A stretch of DNA of 14,123 nt from Nitrospiraceae bacterium UBA6905 (GCA_002451165.1 DKBH01000061.1:33978-48100); one strand, 5' to 3'. Numbered from the stretch's first letter, positions 1 through 8,128 are shown. Notes: generated by a model not told the origin, from the sequence alone. Numbers and translations are program-made.

Positions 1-1734
1 CCCCACAACATAACCTTCGGCGCACGGACCTATTTCCTCCGCGGCGTCGGAGACTCAAACCTTTCGGATATTGCCGACCTGAACGACGTGACCACGTGGA
101 AGGGGTTCGACTACTCGACAGAGAGGAAGCGGTACAGCGCCGGCTTCAAGCTCGACGTCCTGAAACCCTTCTTCATCAATGCGTCCTATTCCCGCGAGGA
201 CAAAACCGGCGTTAAACCAGCAGGGGCCAATGGCGGCTTCTTCGACTTCTTCAACACGTCGGAGATCCCCGAGCCGGTGAACTACAAGACCGACTCGTTC
301 ACAGTGCAAGCCGGATATGCCAAGAAACCTTTTTTCGCATCCTTGAGCTACTTTTACAGCACCTTCGACAATGACAGCCGCGTCCTGAATTTTACGAATG
401 CCTTCAGCGGTCAGCCGGATGCGCTCACGCTTCCGCCTGACAATGATTACTACAAGATCGCCTTCAAGGCATCGCTCTTCCTCCCCTTTCAGAGCAGGCT
501 GAGCCTGAATCTCGGGTCCGCACGAACTAAATCCGGGCCTTCTCGGTTGCTGGACGTGTTTACGTCGGAACCCACGGACGAGAGTTTCAACGGCAGGATC
601 GAGACCACGAACTACGACCTTTCGTTCACCACCAATCCTGTGCCGTGGTTCGATGCAAAGGTTTTTGCCAGCTACTACGACAAGGATAACGAGTCTGATG
701 TCATGGATGACGGGGTAATTAACGAGTTGTTCGACTACACTAAGAGGTATGAAGGCTTTGATCTCGGGTTCAAGCTTCCGCTGCACTTTTATCTGAGCGG
801 CGGATACAAGAACTACAATATCCATTTCAATAACCGCATAGACGTCAAGGAGACGAACGACGATATCTATGCGGTCAATCTCAGATGGTCCGGATTCGAT
901 TTTCTGACGCTCAGGACAGGGTATGAACGGGCGAACCGCCAGATGGACAGGGCTATACCTGACGAACCCGACGAGGCCGACGTAGAGGCATACGTGAGGC
1001 GCTTCGATGTGGCCCCCATGCATCGGGATTCGTTCAAGGTCTCCGCCGATATATCGCCGATGGACAGTCTCAACTTCTCGCTCGGCTATGTCTATAAGAA
1101 GACGGACTATTACGACACCGTACTCGGCCTTCAGGAGGACAAACGGGACGAGTTTACCGTTGATGCCGATTACAGCATCGGCAGGATTGCGAAGCTCTAT
1201 GGCTATTTCGACTATGAGAAGGTTCGCGCAGAACAGTACCAGCGGAGGTTCAGTTCCTCTGCTACGATTAATCCTGACGGCCCGGTGCAGGACGCGAGCA
1301 ATTTCAACTGGGAGCTGACCCAGAAGGAAAGGACGTATGACTACGGTGTGGGAACTGACATCTATCTCATTCCCAAGAAGCTCACGCTGAAGCTGCAGTA
1401 TGACTATGTCATGTCAAACGGCAACGCCGACTTCTCCTATCTTCTCGATGCGGCGCTGCCCCCGGGGCAAACGAACAGCTCCATTGACGCATCTAACTGG
1501 GATGATTACCGCAGGAGGTCCTTCAAGGTCAAGGCGGTCTACGACATCATGAAGGCGTTGACGCTCACGGCAGGGTATGCCTACGAGAAATATACCTATG
1601 ACGATATCCAGACCGAAGGCTATGAGCATGTGGTACGTTCGTCAGGCGTTGCGAACACCTACCTGACGGGAGCATATAAGGAACCGGACTATAAAGCAAA
1701 TGTCTATTTCCTCGGAGTCACGTACCGCTTCTGA
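1..1734 (+). CDS. MtrB/PioB-like outer-membrane beta-barrel, 3' part (5' end outside window)
   Basis: The frame is open from base 1, so the gene begins upstream; 577 codons are visible before the TGA. The protein alternates short aromatic/polar strands with acidic loops, as in a large beta-barrel, and ends in Y-F-L-G-V-T-Y-R-F, the terminal-Phe signal read by the BAM machinery. Two stretches resemble the MtrB/PioB family of decaheme-associated barrels: the 'LPPDNDYYK' region (codons ~145-153), and 'YDTVLGLQEDKRDEFTVDADY' followed by a 'YGYFDYEKVRAEQ' block. Family members sheath a multiheme cytochrome c and let electrons cross the outer membrane. The N-terminal signal peptide and the CXXC seen in some MtrB proteins would be upstream and cannot be checked, and no cytochrome partner is in view. 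A different large barrel of the same strand pattern is the alternative. A terminator follows 20 bp after the stop. The last ~480 bp are duplicated, in damaged form, at 3434-3676. Confidence 0.72.
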   Translation, partial: PHNITFGARTYFLRGVGDSNLSDIADLNDVTTWKGFDYSTERKRYSAGFKLDVLKPFFINASYSREDKTGVKPAGANGGFFDFFNTSEIPEPVNYKTDSFTVQAGYAKKPFFASLSYFYSTFDNDSRVLNFTNAFSGQPDALTLPPDNDYYKIAFKASLFLPFQSRLSLNLGSARTKSGPSRLLDVFTSEPTDESFNGRIETTNYDLSFTTNPVPWFDAKVFASYYDKDNESDVMDDGVINELFDYTKRYEGFDLGFKLPLHFYLSGGYKNYNIHFNNRIDVKETNDDIYAVNLRWSGFDFLTLRTGYERANRQMDRAIPDEPDEADVEAYVRRFDVAPMHRDSFKVSADISPMDSLNFSLGYVYKKTDYYDTVLGLQEDKRDEFTVDADYSIGRIAKLYGYFDYEKVRAEQYQRRFSSSATINPDGPVQDASNFNWELTQKERTYDYGVGTDIYLIPKKLTLKLQYDYVMSNGNADFSYLLDAALPPGQTNSSIDASNWDDYRRRSFKVKAVYDIMKALTLTAGYAYEKYTYDDIQTEGYEHVVRSSGVANTYLTGAYKEPDYKANVYFLGVTYRF

Positions 1735-1753
1735 TATTCAGGTTAACTCGTGC

Positions 1754-1785
1754 AAGGCCTGGGACAGATGTGCCCGGGCTTTTTT
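1754..1785 (+). terminator. Rho-independent terminator of the barrel gene
   Basis: A 7-bp stem (GCCTGGG at 1757-1763 with CCCGGGC at 1773-1779, one G-T pair) has a 9-nt loop and is followed by six T. It lies just after the barrel stop codon. The duplicate at 3696-3728 has the same structure with the G-T pair changed to G-C. Confidence 0.85.
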
Positions 1786-1885
1786 GTCCTCTGCAATACA
1801 GACGGAGAAGTGCCGAAGAATATAAATAGGGTAGCTGCATTATATCGCGGAATTTTCAGTAGCTTACGAAAAATCGCATCCCACG

Positions 1886-1945
1886 AAAAAATCATTGCGT
1901 TCGAGCACGTTTTATGATAAGTACAGTACTACAGGGAATCATAGG
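1886..1945 (+). promoter_or_regulatory. Probable promoter/operator region of beta-helix gene 1
   Basis: This stretch is almost unchanged in copy 2 (3843-3902), although the sequence to its left has drifted. It contains TTGCGT (1895-1900), a TATGAT hexamer (1913-1918) and a perfect inverted repeat AGTAC-A-GTACT (1920-1930). Spacing between TTGCGT and TATGAT is only 12 bp. If TTGCGT is a -35 box, the 17-bp-spaced -10 is the weaker TAAGTA (1918-1923), overlapping the palindrome. The exact promoter elements are uncertain; conservation is the main argument. Confidence 0.4.
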
Positions 1946-1999
1946 CCATATTTTCTTAATGACCCAAAGTGGTAATATCACCAAAAGGAGGGTAATGGC

Positions 2000-3238
2000 A
2001 TGAAAACGGAGAAGGGGAAGTTCTGGTGTATAGCAGCAGTACTGATTTGTAGTATCGTCGTATTATTACTGTCGCAGGGGGCTGAGGCAGCAGTATTCAA
2101 GGTCAACAGCTTTGAAGACATTGTGGATGCTGCTCCGGGTGATGGGGTCTGCATGACGGCAACAGGGGTATGCACGCTGAGGGCTGCGGTCCAACAGGCA
2201 AACGCACTTCCGGGGGCTGATGTGATCAAATTGCAGGCAGGGGTCTACCGGCTTACGCTCACCGGCGTAGGCGAAGACCTTGCAGCGACGGGCGACCTGG
2301 ACATCACGGACAGTGTGACGATCAAGGGCAAAGGGGCAGCATTGACGGTCGTCGACGGCCACCACAGCGACAGGGTATTTGATGTTTATGGGCCGATTAC
2401 AAATATCGTGAACTTCATCGGGCTGAAGATCCAGAATGGAGTCACTCTCGAAGATGCAGGGGGAATACGTAATAGACCTGTTATTGTCAGCCTTTCAGCT
2501 GCAACGGTAACCGTATCCGGATGCACAGTCACGAACAATATCTGTCTCGGAACTGGCGGCGGGATAGCAAGTGCACTCGGCAACCTCAAAATCGTTTCGA
2601 GCCGCGTGATACAGAATGAGGCATATAATCTGAACGGAGCTGCAATTGGCGGAGGTATCGCAAGTCTCTCGGACTTATCTCTTAAGATTATCAATACAAA
2701 GGTCGCAGACAACTTTGTCTCCAATCTCGCAGAAACAGCAAGCAGTGATTTGGCTCTCGGCGGCGGCATTGCCATTATTACCACAGCTTCGGTAAAGATA
2801 AAGTCATGCAAGATCCTGGGCAATGTTGCAGACTCAGAGACGAATACGGACATCCCTGGCTCGGCCGGGGCAGGTATCTTTATGCTCCAAGTCCCTTCTG
2901 CGAAGATCATCAATACCAAGATCGCCAATAATACTACCACTGGCTGGGGCAGTTTTGGCGGCGGGGTCTACGCCCAAGCATCAAATGCCATCTTCAGCGG
3001 CTGCACTATCACCGAGAACTCTGCTCTCGGTGCTGTAGGCGGCGGAGGGGGAGGGATATGTCTGGCGAAGGGGAGTGACCCCATGACCATAACGATCACG
3101 AACCTCAGCAGCATCACTTACAACTATGCCTCTGCGACCCTTGGCGGCGGAATATTACGAATCGGGGACGTGACGTTAAACATATCGGAGGATTCCGTAG
3201 TCGCCAGCAACCTGCAGAGTGATATAGATAATTTATAA
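2000..3238 (+). CDS. Secreted CSLREA-like / right-handed beta-helix protein, copy 1
   Basis: 412 residues. Residues 1-30 form a signal peptide: K-rich start, long hydrophobic core at 11-25, and an A-E-A cleavage site before A31. Residues ~31-75 carry the CSLREA-type motif 'PGDGVC...GVCTLRAAVQQANA', with C51 and C58 likely to pair in the periplasm or outside. From ~105 on, repeated short hydrophobic rungs with G-G-G-I turns and 'KI...TKI..N' strands are typical of right-handed parallel beta-helix proteins. No catalytic residues of a polysaccharide lyase and no C-terminal anchor or sorting domain are evident; the protein ends in D-I-D-N-L. The start is supported by GGAGGG at 1987-1992; the nearer ATG at 1994 meets TGA after one codon. 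A paralogue lies at 3957-5207. The protein is likely secreted or surface-bound with an adhesive or carbohydrate-related role, but the function is not known. Confidence 0.85.
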   Translation: MKTEKGKFWCIAAVLICSIVVLLLSQGAEAAVFKVNSFEDIVDAAPGDGVCMTATGVCTLRAAVQQANALPGADVIKLQAGVYRLTLTGVGEDLAATGDLDITDSVTIKGKGAALTVVDGHHSDRVFDVYGPITNIVNFIGLKIQNGVTLEDAGGIRNRPVIVSLSAATVTVSGCTVTNNICLGTGGGIASALGNLKIVSSRVIQNEAYNLNGAAIGGGIASLSDLSLKIINTKVADNFVSNLAETASSDLALGGGIAIITTASVKIKSCKILGNVADSETNTDIPGSAGAGIFMLQVPSAKIINTKIANNTTTGWGSFGGGVYAQASNAIFSGCTITENSALGAVGGGGGGICLAKGSDPMTITITNLSSITYNYASATLGGGILRIGDVTLNISEDSVVASNLQSDIDNL

Positions 3239-3264
3239 CCTGAGAACTTTGTTATGCGCTAACC

Positions 3265-3294
3265 GGGGCAGATCCGCATGATCTGCCCCTTTTT
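3265..3294 (+). terminator. Terminator after beta-helix gene 1
   Basis: A perfect 10-bp stem (GGGGCAGATC at 3265-3274, GATCTGCCCC at 3280-3289) has a 5-nt loop and is followed by five T. Confidence 0.9.
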
Positions 3295-3398
3295 ATTGTT
3301 TCCCTGGAAAGAGACTGAAGGGTTTCTGGGGAAGAGGAGTCGCGTTCTTTATGTTGTATACTTTGAGAGAACTTAGTGCATTATCAGAGCCCCTATGC

Positions 3399-3431
3399 CT
3401 AAACCGCCCACCCACTTGATAAGCTCCGGCA
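3399..3431 (-). pseudogene. Remnant of the 3' end of the glucan phosphorylase gene
   Basis: On the minus strand this reads V-P-E-L-I-K-W-V..., matching the intact phosphorylase end L-P-G-L-I-K-W-A-V-stop at 5368-5397. A 4-bp insertion shifts the frame just before the old stop codon. The spacer to its left (3340-3398) also matches the spacer downstream of the intact gene. It is the edge of the tandem duplication and has no function as a gene. Confidence 0.85.
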
Positions 3432-3433
3432 CA

Positions 3434-3676
3434 TCCTCTGCCACGTCAATCCTGACGGTCCGATGCAGGATGCGAGCAATTTCAACTGGGAGCTGACCCA
3501 GAAGGAAAAGACGTATAACTACGGTGTGGGAACTGACATCTGATGATGTCCAGACCGAAGGCTATGAGTATGTGGTACGTTCATCAGGCGTTGCGAACAC
3601 CTACCTGATGGGGGCATACAAGGAACCGGACTACAAAGCCAATGTCTATTTTCTCGGAGTCACGTACCGCTTCTGA
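3434..3676 (+). pseudogene. Remnant of the 3' end of the MtrB/PioB-like barrel gene
   Basis: Bases 3434-3541 match 1255-1363 and bases 3541-3676 match 1599-1734 of the intact barrel gene. The 236 bp between are missing, and since 236 is not a multiple of three the frame is broken. The last codons encoding 'VTYRF' and the TGA are still recognisable. There is no start codon, ribosome binding site or promoter. Confidence 0.92.
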
Positions 3677-3695
3677 TATGCAGGTTGACCGATGC

Positions 3696-3728
3696 AAGGC
3701 CCGGGACAGGTGTGCCCGGGCTTTTTTT
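3696..3728 (+). terminator. Terminator behind the barrel remnant
   Basis: Perfect 7-bp stem GCCCGGG (3699-3705) with CCCGGGC (3715-3721), followed by seven T. It is the duplicate of the terminator at 1754-1785. It now separates the first beta-helix gene from the second one, so the two copies are probably transcribed separately. Confidence 0.85.
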
Positions 3729-3842
3729 GCCCTCTGCCATAGGGATTGAGAAGAGTCATTATATGTAGAGGGCAGCGGCGTTATATTTTGGCATTTCCAG
3801 CGGCTTACGAAAGCCTCACATCCCCAAAAAAATCACCCCCAG

Positions 3843-3902
3843 AAAAAATCATTGCGTTAGGGCACGTTTTATGATAAGTACAGTACTACAGGGAATCATA
3901 GG
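3843..3902 (+). promoter_or_regulatory. Probable promoter/operator region of beta-helix gene 2
   Basis: Duplicate of 1886-1945, with the same TTGCGT (3852-3857), TATGAT (3870-3875) and palindrome AGTAC-A-GTACT (3877-3887). Only a few bases differ across the block. The spacing between TTGCGT and TATGAT is too short for a standard sigma-70 promoter, so which elements are used is open. Confidence 0.4.
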
Positions 3903-3956
3903 CCATATTTTTTTAATGACCCAAAGTGGGCATAGCACGAAAAGGAGGGTAATGGC

Positions 3957-5207
3957 ATGAAGACGGAGAAGGGGAAGTTCTGGTGTATAGCAGCAGTACT
4001 GATTTGTAGTATCGTCGTATTATTACTGTCGCAAGGGGCTGAGGCAGCCGTATTCAAGGTCAACAGCTTTGAAGACGTTGTGGATGCTGCTCCGGGTGAT
4101 GGGGTCTGCATGACGGCAACAGGGGTATGCACGCTGAGGGCTGCGGTCCAACAGGCAAACGCACTTCCGGGGGCTGATGTGATCAAATTGCAGGCAGGGG
4201 TCTACCGGCTTACGCTCACCGGCGCAGGGGAAGACCTCGCAGCAACAGGCGACCTGGACATCACGGACAGTGTGACGATCAAGGGCAAAGGGGCAGCATT
4301 GACCGTTGTCGACGGCCACCACAGCGACAGGGTATTCCACGTCTTCGGGCCGAGTACAAATATTGTGAACTTCATCGGGCTGAAGATCCAGAATGGTGTT
4401 GTTATTGGTAGTTCTTTTGCTGGTGGTGGCATAATGAATGAGCCGGTCAGCCTCCCGCTAGGTGGTGCAACAGTCACGGTGTCAGGATGTATTGTCACAA
4501 ACAACATTGTCGCTGCTCCATTAGGCGGAGGGATAGCCAGTGCGCTAGGCAATCTCAAAGTCATTGCGAGCCGCGTGATCCAGAATGAGATTTATAGTTT
4601 TGGATCACCGGCAGTGGGAGGAGGTATTCTCAGTTATCTAGATGCATCCGTGAAAATAATCGGGACGAAGGTCGCTGACAATCTTGCCTCCAACATCGGA
4701 GACTCGGGAGGCACAAGTGATGTAGCGCTCGGCGGAGGTATTGCCCTTCTTGGCACCTCTACGGTGAAGATAAAGTCAAGCAAGATTCTGGGCAATGTTG
4801 CAGACTCATGGGATACGGACGTGCCAGGCTCAGCCGGGGCAGGGATCTATATGCTCTTAGTCTCTTCCGCGAAGATCAGTAATACCAAGATCGCCAATAA
4901 TACCGCGACAGGCATTGGCAGCCTTGGCGGCGGAGTCCACGCCGAAGCTTCCAATGCCACCTTCAGCGGATGCACTATCACGGAGAACTCTGCTCTCGGT
5001 GGTGTAGGCGGCGGCGGAGGAGGCCTGTATCTGCAGAAGGGGAGTGACCCCATGACCATAACGATCACGAACCTCAGCAGCATCATCTACAACTATGCCT
5101 CTGCTGCCCTTGGCGGCGGAATATTGCAAGTCGGGGACGTGACGCTGAGCATATCAGAGGACTCCGTTGTCGCCAATAACTTGCAGGATGATATAAATAT
5201 ATATTAA
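3957..5207 (+). CDS. Secreted CSLREA-like / right-handed beta-helix protein, copy 2
   Basis: 416 residues, paralogue of the gene at 2000-3238. The signal peptide (1-30), the CSLREA-type motif with C51 and C58, and everything up to residue 148 differ from copy 1 at only five positions (41, 90, 128, 130, 133). Residues ~149-300, the central beta-helix rungs, differ much more and contain small insertions and deletions, all keeping the frame. The last ~100 residues are again close. The shared frame and signal peptide suggest that both copies are under selection. GGAGGG at 3944-3949 marks the start. No membrane anchor is visible at the C-terminus (D-D-I-N-I-Y). The role is unknown beyond export and a beta-helix fold. 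Confidence 0.85.
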   Translation: MKTEKGKFWCIAAVLICSIVVLLLSQGAEAAVFKVNSFEDVVDAAPGDGVCMTATGVCTLRAAVQQANALPGADVIKLQAGVYRLTLTGAGEDLAATGDLDITDSVTIKGKGAALTVVDGHHSDRVFHVFGPSTNIVNFIGLKIQNGVVIGSSFAGGGIMNEPVSLPLGGATVTVSGCIVTNNIVAAPLGGGIASALGNLKVIASRVIQNEIYSFGSPAVGGGILSYLDASVKIIGTKVADNLASNIGDSGGTSDVALGGGIALLGTSTVKIKSSKILGNVADSWDTDVPGSAGAGIYMLLVSSAKISNTKIANNTATGIGSLGGGVHAEASNATFSGCTITENSALGGVGGGGGGLYLQKGSDPMTITITNLSSIIYNYASAALGGGILQVGDVTLSISEDSVVANNLQDDINIY

Positions 5208-5233
5208 TCCGAGAATTCTGCAGTGCGCTTACA

Positions 5234-5267
5234 GGGGCGGATCGTGCATGATCTGCCCCGTTTTTTT
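5234..5267 (+). terminator. Terminator after beta-helix gene 2
   Basis: 10-bp stem GGGGCGGATC (5234-5243) with GATCTGCCCC (5250-5259), one G-T pair, followed by G and seven T. It is the duplicate of the terminator at 3265-3294. The convergent phosphorylase gene ends 100 bp further right. Confidence 0.88.
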
Positions 5268-5367
5268 ATTTTTCCGGGAAGATGCGGAAGTGTTTCCGGG
5301 GAAAAGGAATCGCGTTCTTTACGTTGTATACTTTGAGAGAATTTAGTGTATTATCAGAGCCCTATGC

Positions 5368-7923
5368 CTAAACCGCCCACTTGATGAGCCCCGGCAGATA
5401 GGGACTGAGGAGCAGTTCATTCTTCGGCAGCACCCTGACGGAGAAGCCCTGCATGCCGCTCAGGGTGCAGTTGATGCAACCCGTAAACTCATACCGCGCG
5501 TCGGCTATCTTTTTGATTTCCTTCAGGCTGTCTGCAACGCCTTCTACGATCATGCCGGTGCTGTCCAGCAGCCCGTGGTAGACCTGAACATCCACATGAT
5601 CAGGGTCGATGTTCCCCAGGTTGACCGTCACCCCTACATTAAGGCAGTTGCCGATCAAGATCCGCTCTTCAGCATCAGAGCGAATATCCTCTATGGTTAT
5701 CTTTGCCCAGCCGGCTGACAAGCCTTCCTTGAAGGCTGCAAGGGCCTTTGCTCCGGCATTGCCGGTGCCGGTCAGCAGCTTGAACCGGCTTTCAGCTTTG
5801 TCATAACAGCGTTCCGTATATTCGATCGCCATCCTATGGGTATTGAAAACGGGCCAGAGCGTCCTGATCGACTCTTTCATGCTCCGGATCCATCCGCGCG
5901 GGAGTTTGTCTGATCCTCTCGTATAGAAGAGCGGGATGACCTCCTTTTCGAGCAGGTCGTAGATCGCATTCGCCTCGATATCATACTGGTAGTTGATGTC
6001 GGCATATTCGTCGACCTTGCCGATGGCCCATCCGATCCCGGGTCTGAATGCCTCGTCCCACCATCCATCAAGGATGCTCATATTCAGGACCCCGTTCGCT
6101 GCAGCCTTCATGCCGCTGGTGCCGGACGCCTCATACAGCCTGCGCGGCGTGTTGAGCCAGATATCAACGCCTTGCACCAGGTACCGGGCGATCACCATGT
6201 CGTAGTCTTCAAGGAAGACGATACGCTTTCTAAACTCCTCTTTTTGAGCGATATGCACCAGTTCGCGAAGGAGCTCTTTGCCAGGGGAGTCCTTGGGATG
6301 AGCTTTTCCGGAGAAGATGATCTGCACCGGCATATGCTCGTTGTTCAGGATGCGGGCAAGCCTGTCCGGATGCCTCAGGATGAGATCTGCCCGTTTATAG
6401 GTGGCAAAACGGCGAGCAAAGCCTATGGTGAGGATCTCGGGATCAAGCACCTCCTCGGCAGTCCGGGCCTCTGTTCCCGGCGCTCCGCGAGAAATCAGCT
6501 GTTTCTTCAGCCGCTTTCGTGCGAAGGCTACAAGACGCTCCCTTCTCCGTTCGTGTGTCCTCCAGAGTTCTTCGTCCGGTATCTCATCGACATGCTCCTT
6601 CTTGTCCATGACTTGGGGTTCGTTGAGCCACTTGTCGCCCATATACCGGTAATAAAGGGACTCCATGTCATGGGATATCCAGGAGCGGTGATGTATGCCG
6701 TTCGTGATGGAGATGATCGGAACCTCTTCCTGCGGCAGGCTCGGCCAGACATGCTGGAAAATATTCCTCGAGACATAACCATGGAGTCTGCTCACGCCAT
6801 TGGCACGTTCGGAGAGATGGAATGCAAGCACTGCCATGGAAAAGCCGCTGCTCAGGGTGCCAGCGGTTTCCGAACCGAGGCTGAGGAACTGCTCCCACGA
6901 GATGCCAAGGTCCCGTGACATATCAAAGAAGTATCTTCGCATAAGGTCAGGAGAAAAGACATCGATGCCAGCAGGCACCGGCGTATGGGTGGTAAAGACA
7001 TTCCCTGCCCTGACTATTTCGACGGCCTCGTTGAAAGAGAGTTTCTGATCCTGCATCAAGAGCCTGATTCGCTCGATGCCGAGAAAAGCGGAATGCCCCT
7101 CGTTCATGTGGCATACTGAAGGCGAGATGCCGAGCTGCCTCAGCAGGCGTATGCCGCCGATGCCGAGCACTATTTCCTGCTGTATCCTCTTTTCATTGTC
7201 CCCGCCGTAGAGCTCATCGGTGATGTCATGGTCAGGACCTGTATTCATGGGAAAGTTCGTGTCCAACAGATAGAGCCTAATGCGGCCGACGTGTGCAACC
7301 CACGCCTTAGCATGAACCTCTCGCCCGGGGAATCCTACAGAAATGGTGACAGGCTTCCCGCTGCTGTCTTTTACCTCCTCGACAGCAATATTGTAGAAAT
7401 CATTGACTGGATAGCTTTCCGCCTGCCAACCGTCATAGTTCAGGCGCTGCCGGAAATATCCGTTCTGGTATAGGAGGCCTACGCCGACCAGCGGGATGCC
7501 GAGGTCAGAAGCCGACTTGAGATGGTCTCCGGCGAGAATACCCAGGCCGCCAGAGTAAATGGGAAGAGATTCAGTGATGCCGAACTCTGCAGAAAAGTAG
7601 GCAAAACAGGCTTCCTTTTTGACGAACTTCTTCTCATACCATTTCTGCTCCATCATATAGTGCTCATATTTTTCCATCACCCGGCGGTAGTGGGCCAGGA
7701 ACCCATCATCCTGAGAAAGTTCATCAAGGAGCCGCTGGTCTATGGCGCCGAGCATGCGCACGGGGTTATGATCAAGTTCCTCCCAGAGGTCGTGGTCCAT
7801 CCTCCGGAAAAGAGACACAGCCTCATAATCCCAGCACCAATAAAGATTATAGGCAAGGTCACGCAGCCGTTCGATATTCTCAGGAAGCTTTGGGATGACT
7901 CTGAAGGTCTTGACCGGTTTCAT
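5368..7923 (-). CDS. glgP: Alpha-glucan phosphorylase (glycogen phosphorylase family)
   Basis: 851 residues, full length for the bacterial alpha-glucan phosphorylase subfamily that begins with a DUF3417-type region (here 'NLYWCWDYEAVSLFRRMD' at 26-43). The enzyme releases glucose-1-phosphate from glycogen or maltodextrin in the cytoplasm, with pyridoxal phosphate as cofactor. Visible family blocks are 'SAEFGITESLPIYSGGLG' (111-128) running into 'LAGDHLKSASDLG' (130-142), 'MNEGHSAF' (273-280), 'GFARRFATYKRADL' (501-514) and 'EASGTSGMKAAANG' (598-611). K606 in the last block is the expected PLP-binding lysine. The start is supported by an AAGGAG box 4 nt upstream (7926-7934 region, minus strand). 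The last ~10 codons were copied into 3399-3431 by the tandem duplication without harming this gene. No other glycogen genes are in the window. Confidence 0.95.
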   Translation of the reverse strand: MKPVKTFRVIPKLPENIERLRDLAYNLYWCWDYEAVSLFRRMDHDLWEELDHNPVRMLGAIDQRLLDELSQDDGFLAHYRRVMEKYEHYMMEQKWYEKKFVKKEACFAYFSAEFGITESLPIYSGGLGILAGDHLKSASDLGIPLVGVGLLYQNGYFRQRLNYDGWQAESYPVNDFYNIAVEEVKDSSGKPVTISVGFPGREVHAKAWVAHVGRIRLYLLDTNFPMNTGPDHDITDELYGGDNEKRIQQEIVLGIGGIRLLRQLGISPSVCHMNEGHSAFLGIERIRLLMQDQKLSFNEAVEIVRAGNVFTTHTPVPAGIDVFSPDLMRRYFFDMSRDLGISWEQFLSLGSETAGTLSSGFSMAVLAFHLSERANGVSRLHGYVSRNIFQHVWPSLPQEEVPIISITNGIHHRSWISHDMESLYYRYMGDKWLNEPQVMDKKEHVDEIPDEELWRTHERRRERLVAFARKRLKKQLISRGAPGTEARTAEEVLDPEILTIGFARRFATYKRADLILRHPDRLARILNNEHMPVQIIFSGKAHPKDSPGKELLRELVHIAQKEEFRKRIVFLEDYDMVIARYLVQGVDIWLNTPRRLYEASGTSGMKAAANGVLNMSILDGWWDEAFRPGIGWAIGKVDEYADINYQYDIEANAIYDLLEKEVIPLFYTRGSDKLPRGWIRSMKESIRTLWPVFNTHRMAIEYTERCYDKAESRFKLLTGTGNAGAKALAAFKEGLSAGWAKITIEDIRSDAEERILIGNCLNVGVTVNLGNIDPDHVDVQVYHGLLDSTGMIVEGVADSLKEIKKIADARYEFTGCINCTLSGMQGFSVRVLPKNELLLSPYLPGLIKWAV

Positions 7924-8025
7924 ACCTCTCCTTTATACAGGGAAACATCGCATATCGGGAAAAATTCGCATATGCCCGAAAGACTCAGATTCCGCGAAGA
8001 CGCGCCGGGGCATTTTGTCTTCTAA

Positions 8026-8053
8026 GTTATATTTTCCCTATATTTCCAGTAAA
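8026..8053 (-). promoter_or_regulatory. Possible promoter of glgP
   Basis: On the minus strand TTTACT (8048-8053) and TATAAC (8026-8031) stand 16 bp apart, in an AT-rich stretch about 100 bp before the start codon. The -35 match is weak. Confidence 0.3.
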
Positions 8054-8128
8054 TTCAATACTTTTTTTCCTCTTTTCCCATCCGTTCAAGCTTTCTTTCC
8101 ATGCTCCTGGCTGTGCCGGCTTCTCATC

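Larger units (their letters stand above)
1255..3431. repeat. Tandem duplication, copy 1 (barrel 3' end - beta-helix gene - phosphorylase 3' tail)
   Basis: This segment corresponds in order to the segment starting at 3434. The barrel tail, its terminator, the ~200-bp upstream region, the beta-helix gene, the following terminator and the spacer up to the last codons of the phosphorylase all recur. Offsets between matching bases are 2178 near the left edge and 1942 after a 236-bp deletion in copy 2. They are 1957 at the beta-helix start codons and 1970 at the phosphorylase end. No insertion sequence or long flanking repeat is visible at the edges. Confidence 0.93.
3434..5396. repeat. Tandem duplication, copy 2 (with internal 236-bp deletion)
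   Basis: Second copy of the unit described for 1255-3431. It starts at the motif TCCTCTG (3434), which equals 1255-1261 in the barrel gene. It runs to CCGGCA (5391-5396), inside the intact phosphorylase end, equal to 3426-3431 in copy 1. Both copies have accumulated scattered substitutions and small indels, so the event is not very recent. Confidence 0.93.

Noticed and set aside
55..1023. Minus-strand frame of 322 codons opposite the barrel gene
   Set aside because: Antisense to a coherent beta-barrel sequence; rich in V and R as expected from reverse reading, with no motif.
1735..5367. Repeats as an insertion sequence, integron or CRISPR array
   Set aside because: No transposase, terminal inverted repeats, target-site duplications or regularly spaced short repeats are seen. 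The repeated segments are explained by one tandem duplication of resident genes.
6172..6918. Plus-strand frame of 248 codons opposite glgP
   Set aside because: It lies wholly on the antisense strand of a clear phosphorylase and the product has no recognisable domain; shadow of a codon-biased gene.
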